This document shows positions 1 to 4,210 of a stretch of 6,356 bases of DNA, in pieces. The stretch is from an uncultured Campylobacter sp. (GTDB taxonomy: Bacteria > Campylobacterota > Campylobacteria > Campylobacterales > Campylobacteraceae). The position numbers and the translations under genes are program-made. The notes under the pieces are model-generated. The model was not told the DNA's origin. It did not search any database and saw only the letters and a program-made list of their open reading frames with translations. Each line of letters opens with the position of its first letter. The first letter of the stretch is position 1. The stretch lies in assembly GCA_937965895.1 (NCBI GenBank), contig CALCKS010000177.1, positions 1 through 6,356 of the forward strand. Direction: 5' to 3'.

Positions 1-52
1 CTACGAGCTGGAGCTGCGCCGCAAAGAAAAGGGCTATAAGCCGCCTGAGTGA
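1..52 (+). CDS. C-terminal end of an unidentified protein (partial)
   Basis: The window opens inside a reading frame. Read from base 2, it gives YELELRRKEKGYKPPE followed by TGA at 50-52. The short tail is highly charged, rich in Lys, Arg and Glu, and its base composition resembles that of the heptose genes. The other two plus frames are also open for short distances. One stops at 37-39 and the other runs on to about position 92, so the choice of frame rests on composition alone. Sixteen residues are too few to name a family. The motif-rich spacer begins directly after the stop, and no hairpin terminator is visible next to it. Confidence 0.45.
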   Translation, partial: YELELRRKEKGYKPPE

Positions 53-517
53 GGCGCATTTACGCCTGTGTTCAGTTCGTCTTTGCCGCTAAAATTTAGT
101 TATTTTGGGTCGTAAAATTTGCCGCGAAATTTTGATTTTTAGCGTCGGCGGGATTTGGGGATAAATTTGCGTTTTAAATTTGACGGTGGGGATTTGGGTG
201 CCAAATTTGAGTGGTAAATTTTAGTCGGTCGCCGCAAAGCTCGATACCAAATTTGACGAGCTGCGCGTGCGGCTTGAATGTCCAGCGTAAATTTGAGCCA
301 GAATTTGGCGTCTTGGACGGCAAAATTTGCCGTTTGGATTTTTGCGTTCGGCGCGGCTACTGGTTTGCGGAGGCGACGGATTAAATTTGCCCGTGCGGGC
401 GCGAATTTAAAGCCGAATTTACGGTAAAATTTGAGCGGCGAAATTTGCTGGCAGGGCTAGTCGAACGAATTCGGCGTTAAATTTTGCAACCGTAAACGCC
501 GCGATAAAGGAGTAAAT
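53..517. repeat. Gene-free spacer dense in AAATTTG / RAATTY words
   Basis: I see no convincing gene in these 465 bases on either strand. The stretch is filled with a short word. By eye there are eleven exact AAATTTG copies on the plus strand, starting at 115, 163, 176, 203, 249, 289, 323, 383, 427, 441 and 514. Counting every match to RAATTY (AAATTT, GAATTT, GAATTC) gives about nineteen. Copy spacing is irregular (13 to 73 bases), and the bases between copies are not repeated, so this is neither a tandem array nor a CRISPR. The last copy runs into the start codon of the next gene. No TATAAT-like promoter for that gene is evident. Confidence 0.7.
507..512 (+). promoter_or_regulatory. Ribosome binding site fixing a TTG start
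   Basis: AAGGAG lies five bases upstream of TTG at 518. This near-perfect Shine-Dalgarno match at good spacing is the main reason to accept the TTG as the start of the membrane protein gene. No ATG or GTG follows in frame before the first membrane segment. Confidence 0.8.
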
Positions 518-1267
518 TTGAACGGAAATCTTAAAACGCATAGCCTCGCAAACAGCCTTGGCGCGGATAAATTTGGCTCAAATAACCTGCGCGATTATGA
601 CAAAGAGCCGTTCGTCATCAAAAGCTATGAGAGGTTTTTTGTGTATACTATTTTCTTTATACCCCTGGCGTTTTCTGGTTTATTTTTACATTTTATTTTT
701 TATAATGATGGAGCCGGTTATTTTGACATGGTAGTATTTTTGGCGATATTAACGTTCATAGTATACATATTCACGGTCGTTCACGCCAATCACGAGATCA
801 AATTTGCAAATAAATACATCGAGTTTATAGAAGACGGTGTAGTCAAAAGACGATGCGAGATGGATAAGCAAGAGCTCGAGTTTTGCTTTACTGTGACGGA
901 TGTTCGTGAGGGATTTTTAAAGATGGCGATAAGCGATAAGGTATTGTTTATAGTCGTTGCTATCGTGATGCTCTTGGCTTGGCGGAGCGTAGCCGTAGCA
1001 ATGGTCTTTTTTATGTATTTGAGTAACATAATTCTCAAACTAACAATTTATCTATTTTTAAATAAAAGCTTAAGGGGCTTTAGATTTTTGCCGTTTTTGA
1101 GAGTTGCGGAACCAATCCAGGGCAATAGTTTTCAAGCGTCTGTAATCAATATGAAATATTTTTCTATCTATATTTACAATGAAAAAATTTATAAGGAGAT
1201 TTGGTGGTGGTTTTTGCAAAACGGTGTTAATATTGACCGTGTTAAGCGAAACTATATGTTTGTGTGA
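518..1267 (+). CDS. Multi-pass inner-membrane protein of unknown function
   Basis: This 249-residue protein is one I do not recognise. A polar N-terminus (about 1-38) leads to two hydrophobic segments at about 40-62 and 71-90. A soluble part follows (about 91-140) with charged, strand-like sequence (IKFANKYIEFIEDGVVKRR at 94-112). Next is a long hydrophobic stretch at about 142-181, enough for two helices. The basic/aromatic C-terminal tail holds three consecutive tryptophans (229-231). Two helices followed by a short strand-rich part is loosely like bacterial membrane-anchored PH-type proteins, but that is only a resemblance. The TTG start is supported by AAGGAG five bases upstream. The stretch from about 620 to 1260 is visibly more AT-rich than the neighbouring genes and holds few AAATTTG words, so acquisition from elsewhere is possible. 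It appears to stand alone, with motif-rich spacers on both sides. Confidence 0.75.
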   Translation: MNGNLKTHSLANSLGADKFGSNNLRDYDKEPFVIKSYERFFVYTIFFIPLAFSGLFLHFIFYNDGAGYFDMVVFLAILTFIVYIFTVVHANHEIKFANKYIEFIEDGVVKRRCEMDKQELEFCFTVTDVREGFLKMAISDKVLFIVVAIVMLLAWRSVAVAMVFFMYLSNIILKLTIYLFLNKSLRGFRFLPFLRVAEPIQGNSFQASVINMKYFSIYIYNEKIYKEIWWWFLQNGVNIDRVKRNYMFV

Positions 1268-1307
1268 GGATGTGGCGGGCGCGTAAAGTCTGTAAAAGTC
1301 GGATTTG

Positions 1308-1337
1308 GGGCGACTCAAATTTGCACTAGAGTCGCTC
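1308..1337 (+). terminator. Hairpin downstream of the membrane protein gene (weak terminator candidate)
   Basis: GCGACTC at 1310-1316 pairs perfectly with GAGTCGC at 1329-1335 around a 12-base loop that contains AAATTTG. A G-U pair (1309/1336) and a G-C pair (1308/1337) extend the stem to nine. It starts 40 bases after the stop codon at 1265-1267. No T-run follows, so it is not a textbook intrinsic terminator. It could instead stabilise the 3' end of the transcript. Confidence 0.35.
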
Positions 1338-1437
1338 GTGCCGCGAGTATAAATTTGACAAACGGGCGTTTGCGGCTTGCCACGTTTTACTTTTGGCTCA
1401 TGCGCGACAAATTGGCCTTTGACGCCAGCGGAGCTTT

Positions 1438-1677
1438 ATGAATAAATTTGTTTTTTATTGCGTACCGCGAAGGCAAATTTGCTTGCTGAATTCGCGCCTA
1501 GCTTGTGAGGCGGCAAAAAGCAAAGCGAGGCTAAATTTGCGCGCAAATTTTATCCCGAATCTCAAATTTACCGTATCAAATTCGACTCCGTTTAAATCTG
1601 ATTTCATATCGCGCCATGAAGTCGAATTTGCCCGTCAAATTTGCGTCGTTAAAGCCGAAATAAAGGCTCAAATTTAA
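1438..1677 (+). CDS. Doubtful 79-residue reading frame in the spacer
   Basis: An ATG at 1438 has GGAG four bases upstream (1430-1433) and opens a frame of 79 codons ending in TAA. The predicted peptide resembles no family I know. It has no signal peptide, no membrane helix and no conserved motif. Much of it is simply AAATTT words translated in different frames (NKF, QICLL, LNLRANF, NLKF, EFARQICVV). It is therefore most likely a chance opening in spacer DNA that an automatic gene caller might report. The acceptable ribosome binding site is the only argument for translation. Confidence 0.15.
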   Translation: MNKFVFYCVPRRQICLLNSRLACEAAKSKARLNLRANFIPNLKFTVSNSTPFKSDFISRHEVEFARQICVVKAEIKAQI

Positions 1678-1810
1678 AACCAAAAGCCTAAATTTGAACC
1701 TGGTCGGAGAGAAAAAGCTAGCCAAAAAACGCCCGAAATTTTTTCAAGCTCGTGCCGCAGGGTTCATGTTGACTCTGTGCGCAAGGATTTTGGGCAGTAA
1801 GCCGCAAAAA

Positions 1811-2113
1811 TTATTTTAAACTATCGATATACTCGCTAACCGCCGCCATATCCTCGTCGCTTAGATTTTTGGCGTGCAGTTGCATGACTTTGCCCATACC
1901 AAAGGCGTTGTTTGAGCCGTCTTTGTAGCCTTGCAGCGCTTTTATGCGGTCTTCTTTACTGATGCTAGTTAGCGCAGGCACTTTGTTTGCGTATTTTACG
2001 TCCGCTTTTTCGCCGTGACAGGCTGAGCATTTTTTGTAAATAGCTGCGCCGTCAGCCGCAAGCAGAGATAAATTTAGCGCCAAAACGGCGGTTGCAATGT
2101 GATAGATTTTCAT
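1811..2113 (-). CDS. Periplasmic monohaem cytochrome c (c553/c6 type), copy 1
   Basis: This 100-residue protein is an exported class I c-type cytochrome. An N-terminal signal peptide (about 1-19, MKIYHIATAVLALNLSLLA) precedes a likely cleavage before ADGAA. The haem site is C29-S-A-C32-H33. The probable sixth ligand is M77 in GKVMQLHAKNLSDED, which lines up with the ligand Met of the small epsilonproteobacterial c553 proteins; M73 is the alternative. The C-terminal helix LSDEDMAAVSEYIDSLK is the family hallmark, and the length is normal. It probably shuttles electrons in the periplasm to a cbb3-type oxidase (family knowledge). ATG at 2113 has AAGGA six bases upstream and its own TATAAT promoter. 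It is a close paralogue of the next minus-strand gene, but differs around the Met ligand, including a nearby His80, so its redox role may differ. Confidence 0.92.
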   Translation of the reverse strand: MKIYHIATAVLALNLSLLAADGAAIYKKCSACHGEKADVKYANKVPALTSISKEDRIKALQGYKDGSNNAFGMGKVMQLHAKNLSDEDMAAVSEYIDSLK

Positions 2114-2145
2114 CTTTCGTCCTTTTTGATAGAAATTTAGACGAG

Positions 2146-2151
2146 ATTATA
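2146..2151 (-). promoter_or_regulatory. Promoter -10 box of cytochrome copy 1
   Basis: Read on the minus strand, this is TATAAT preceded by T-rich tracts (TTTTAGGGC, then TTTTCTTTTAAGC further upstream). T-rich sequence before the -10, with no clear -35 box, is typical of sigma-70 promoters in Campylobacter and Helicobacter. Transcription would start near 2139, giving a leader of about 26 bases that carries the AAGGA site. Confidence 0.75.
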
Positions 2152-2223
2152 GCCCTAAAAGCTTAAAAGAAAAGAAATTTTATAAAAAAGTTACTAAAAT
2201 GAAGCGCGAAATAAAAAGCAGAG

Positions 2224-2250
2224 AAAAATCGGCGGAAAAAGTTCCGCCGA
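2224..2250 (-). terminator. Intrinsic terminator of cytochrome copy 2
   Basis: Two 9-base arms (2229-2237 and 2242-2250) pair perfectly around a 4-base loop. Read on the minus strand, five T residues follow (2228-2224). The hairpin begins seven bases after the stop codon of the 2257-2562 gene. It should largely end that transcript before cytochrome copy 1, which agrees with copy 1 having its own promoter. Confidence 0.85.
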
Positions 2251-2256
2251 AAAGGG

Positions 2257-2562
2257 TTATTTTAGAGTAGGGATGTACTCTGATAGAGCTGTGATGTCGT
2301 CGTCGCTAAGAGGTTTTGCGATAGGTTTCATCATAGCTGCGCTTTTAAATTTATCTAGAGTGCCGGCTTTATAGCCTTTTAGGCTCTCGGCGATCTCTTC
2401 TTTTGAAAGCGTGTTAAGCGCAGGAACTTTGTTTAGATACATTTTTTCAGCTTTGGCTCCGTGACAGGCTTTGCATTTGTTGTAAAGGGTCGCGCCGTCA
2501 GCGGCAAATAGGCTGCCCGCTAGCAATGCGGCTGCACCTGAAACAATGATAAGCTTTTTCAT
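2257..2562 (-). CDS. Periplasmic monohaem cytochrome c (c553/c6 type), copy 2
   Basis: This 101-residue exported cytochrome has a signal peptide (MKKLIIVSGAAALLAGSLFA, about 1-20), the haem motif C30-K-A-C33-H34 and a probable Met ligand, M78 of the MM pair (77-78). The C-terminal helix is LSDDDITALSEYIPTLK. I place the start at ATG 2562 rather than the TTG two codons upstream (2568). AAGGA ends at 2569, directly touching the TTG but six bases from the ATG. The gene is divergent from gmhB. From memory, C. jejuni has a cytochrome of this type, Cj1153 (CccA), next to gmhB (Cj1152). That protein has been linked to electron donation to the cb-type oxidase and to keeping apocytochrome thiols reduced. 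Orthology by position is an inference. It has its own promoter and terminator. Confidence 0.93.
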   Translation of the reverse strand: MKKLIIVSGAAALLAGSLFAADGATLYNKCKACHGAKAEKMYLNKVPALNTLSKEEIAESLKGYKAGTLDKFKSAAMMKPIAKPLSDDDITALSEYIPTLK

Positions 2563-2568
2563 TTTCAA

Positions 2569-2573
2569 TCCTT
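2569..2573 (-). promoter_or_regulatory. Ribosome binding site that decides the start of cytochrome copy 2
   Basis: On the minus strand AAGGA is followed at once by TTG, AAA and ATG. Zero spacing rules out the TTG as a normal start. Six-base spacing to the ATG at 2562 is ideal. Confidence 0.8.
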
Positions 2574-2593
2574 TTTGATAAAATTGTAAGCGT

Positions 2594-2599
2594 ATTATA
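2594..2599 (-). promoter_or_regulatory. Promoter -10 box of cytochrome copy 2
   Basis: The minus strand reads TATAAT, preceded by AGCTTTTAAGAC and more T-rich sequence. Predicted transcription start is near 2587, giving a leader of about 25 bases. The promoter and leader match those of cytochrome copy 1 closely, including an identical 11-base ATCAAAAAGGA at the ribosome binding site. Confidence 0.75.
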
Positions 2600-2680
2600 G
2601 TCTTAAAAGCTAAATTTTACATTATTTTTTTACATTAGTTTCTAGCGCGGCGCGGGCGGCGATTTTCGGTTAAATTTAGA

Positions 2681-2695
2681 TTTTTTTTGTATAAT
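2681..2695 (+). promoter_or_regulatory. Promoter of the heptose operon
   Basis: A run of eight T residues followed by GTATAAT is a near-consensus epsilonproteobacterial sigma-70 promoter. The -10 box is 2690-2695, which places the transcription start at about 2701-2703, that is at or within two bases of the gmhB ATG. No usable ribosome binding site lies between the promoter and the ATG, so the message is probably leaderless. Confidence 0.75.
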
Positions 2696-2702
2696 TTTAG
2701 GC

Positions 2703-3227
2703 ATGGATAAAAAAGGGTTTAAAACGGCGTCCAAAAAGGCGCTGTTTCTTGATCGCGACGGCGTTATAAACGAGGATGCGGGCTATGTTTATAGACGCAA
2801 GGATTTCGTTTTTAAAGAGGGTATTTTCGCCGCTTTGAGAGAGTTTGCCAAGGCTGGCTACGCGCTAGTCGTGGTGACGAATCAATCAGGTATCGGGCGA
2901 GGCTACTACACGCTGGAGCAGTTTGACGAGCTTTGCAAATTTATGCTGGGCGAGTTTGAAAAAGAGGGTGTAAAGATAGAGAAAATTTACTTTTGTCCGC
3001 ACGCTCCGGAGGCTCTTTGTGATTGCCGCAAACCAAAGCCGGGCATGCTACTAAAGGCCGCAAACGAGCTAAACATCGACCTTGCGCGCTCAATAATGAT
3101 AGGCGACAAGGATAGCGACGTGCAGGCGGGACAGAGTGCCGGCGTCGGGGTAAATTTAAAGCTGGACGACCGTCTAAAAAGCGTGGCTGAGGCGCTAGAG
3201 TTTTTAAAAAAAGAAGGAAAAATATGA
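2703..3227 (+). CDS. gmhB: D-glycero-beta-D-manno-heptose 1,7-bisphosphate 7-phosphatase
   Basis: GmhB is a cytoplasmic HAD-family phosphatase that removes the C7 phosphate of heptose 1,7-bisphosphate, the third step to ADP-heptose. The 174 residues show every family motif: the nucleophile and acid/base pair D17 and D19 in LFLDRDGVIN, T59-N60 in VVTNQSGIGRG, the basic RKPKPG at 109-114, and GDKDSD (134-139) binding Mg2+. The zinc-binding loop is C98-P-H100 with C106-D-C108; the segment between them is shorter than I recall in E. coli GmhB. The ATG at 2703 is the only reasonable start, although it leaves a slightly long N-terminus (16 residues before the first Asp) and has no normal ribosome binding site. 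It is the first gene of the operon, and its TGA overlaps the hldD ATG by four bases. The beta-anomer assignment is from the family. Confidence 0.95.
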   Translation: MDKKGFKTASKKALFLDRDGVINEDAGYVYRRKDFVFKEGIFAALREFAKAGYALVVVTNQSGIGRGYYTLEQFDELCKFMLGEFEKEGVKIEKIYFCPHAPEALCDCRKPKPGMLLKAANELNIDLARSIMIGDKDSDVQAGQSAGVGVNLKLDDRLKSVAEALEFLKKEGKI

Positions 3228-4210
3228 AAGATATAAAAAGAGTCGTAATCACGGGCGCGGCGGGCTTCATCGGCTCAAATTTGGCGCATTATTTCGATGA
3301 AAATTTAAAAGACGTAGAAGTGCTCGCCGTGGATAAATTTAGAAGCGACGAGAACTTTAGCAACGGCAACTTAAAAAGTTTCGGGCATTTTAAAAATTTG
3401 CTCGGCTTTTCGGGCGAAATTTACGAGGGCGACATAAACTGCGCTAAAACGCTAGCCATGATCGAAAAATTTGCCCCAGACGCAATATTTCACGAGGCGG
3501 CGATCTCGGATACCACGGTAACCGAGCAAGGCGAGCTAATGAGGACTAATCTAAATAGCTTTAAAGATCTGCTAGATATCTGCGAAAAAACGAATGCTAG
3601 GATGATATACGCGAGCTCGGGTGCCACATATGGCAACGCAAAAAGCCCGCAAAGAGTGGGTGAATGCGAAGCGCCAAATAACGTCTACGGCTTTTCAAAG
3701 CTAAAAATGGACGATCTAGGACGAAAATACGCTAAAAAGGGCGTAGCGGTCGTGGGGCTGAGATACTTTAACGTTTACGGCGCTAGGGAGTTTTATAAAA
3801 ACAAAACCGCCTCGATGGTGCTACAGTTCGGTCTGCAAATTTTAAGCGGGAAAAATCCGCGCCTCTTTGAGGGTAGCGACAAAATCAAGCGCGACTTCGT
3901 CTACATAAAAGACATCGTGCAGGCAAACCTGCTCGCTCTAAACGCTGCTAGCGGCGTGTATAATGCGGCAACTGGCACGGCAAGAAGCTTCCAAGAGATC
4001 GTGGATATTTTGCAGCGCGAGCTGAGGTCAAATTTGCCTTGCGAATACATCCCAAACCCGTACGCGCGCTCATATCAGTTCCATACGCAAGCAGACATCG
4101 AGCCGACTAAAAAGGCGCTGGGTTACGAGCCTAAATTTAGCCTGGAAGAGGGCATAAAAGACTATGCAGCCGAGATAAAAAGGATATACGAGGAAGAGAT
4201 AAATGCGTGA
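3224..4210 (+). CDS. hldD: ADP-L-glycero-D-manno-heptose 6-epimerase
   Basis: HldD inverts C6 of ADP-D-glycero-beta-D-manno-heptose to give the L-glycero form used by heptosyltransferases. It is a cytoplasmic extended short-chain dehydrogenase (328 residues, normal length) with tightly bound NAD(P). The N-terminal Rossmann motif is G11-A-A-G14-F-I-G17, with D37 at the end of the second strand. SSGATYG (131-137) carries the catalytic Ser, and Y155-G-F-S-K159 is the Tyr-x3-Lys pair. K192 in REFYKNK aligns with the second catalytic Lys (K178) of the E. coli enzyme. LRYFNVYG (179-186) and RDFVYIKDI are typical of sugar-nucleotide epimerases. AAGGA lies five bases before the ATG. The gene overlaps gmhB by four bases and hldE by eight, so translation is probably coupled. 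Campylobacter literature also calls it waaD or rfaD. Confidence 0.95.
   Translation: MKDIKRVVITGAAGFIGSNLAHYFDENLKDVEVLAVDKFRSDENFSNGNLKSFGHFKNLLGFSGEIYEGDINCAKTLAMIEKFAPDAIFHEAAISDTTVTEQGELMRTNLNSFKDLLDICEKTNARMIYASSGATYGNAKSPQRVGECEAPNNVYGFSKLKMDDLGRKYAKKGVAVVGLRYFNVYGAREFYKNKTASMVLQFGLQILSGKNPRLFEGSDKIKRDFVYIKDIVQANLLALNAASGVYNAATGTARSFQEIVDILQRELRSNLPCEYIPNPYARSYQFHTQADIEPTKKALGYEPKFSLEEGIKDYAAEIKRIYEEEINA

Larger units (their letters stand above)
1268..1810. repeat. Second motif-rich spacer between convergent genes
   Basis: This 543-base stretch separates the plus-strand membrane protein gene from the minus-strand cytochrome gene. I count seven AAATTTG copies on the plus strand (1317, 1351, 1444, 1475, 1533, 1637, 1690) and six CAAATTT copies, three of which form the full palindrome CAAATTTG. 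RAATTY matches number about fourteen. Unlike the first spacer, the two orientations are almost balanced. The stretch contains the hairpin at 1308-1337 and one doubtful reading frame (1438-1677). I see no clear terminator for the minus-strand cytochrome gene between 1740 and 1810, and no RNA gene. Confidence 0.6.

Noticed and set aside
115..520. CRISPR or tandem repeat array
   Set aside because: The repeated unit is only 6-8 bases, spacing varies from 13 to 73 bases, and the same word is scattered through coding genes as well.
701..706. TATAAT after a T-rich tract inside the membrane protein gene
   Set aside because: It fits the promoter consensus but encodes Phe-Tyr-Asn at the end of a hydrophobic segment, where T-rich codons are expected. 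The ATG next to it is out of frame and opens nothing useful.
790..1318. Two 82-codon open frames antisense to the membrane protein gene
   Set aside because: Neither shows a motif, and the second spans the end of the gene and the spacer hairpin. The plus-strand frame has the strong ribosome site and the coherent membrane topology.
1334..1347. Second small hairpin CTCG/CGAG directly after the 1308-1337 hairpin
   Set aside because: A four-base stem that shares bases with the first hairpin is within chance expectation.
1740..1810. Terminator for cytochrome copy 1
   Set aside because: I looked on the minus strand for a stem followed by T residues and found only short imperfect pairings such as GGC with GCC, too weak to report.
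2941..3270. 109-codon open frame antisense to the gmhB/hldD junction
   Set aside because: It has a Pro/Arg/Leu-rich composition with no family signal, and overlaps the zinc loop and Mg site of gmhB and the start of hldD on the other strand.
3959..3964. TATAAT inside hldD
   Set aside because: It encodes conserved Tyr-Asn in the epimerase, lacks T-rich sequence upstream, and has no gene start nearby.
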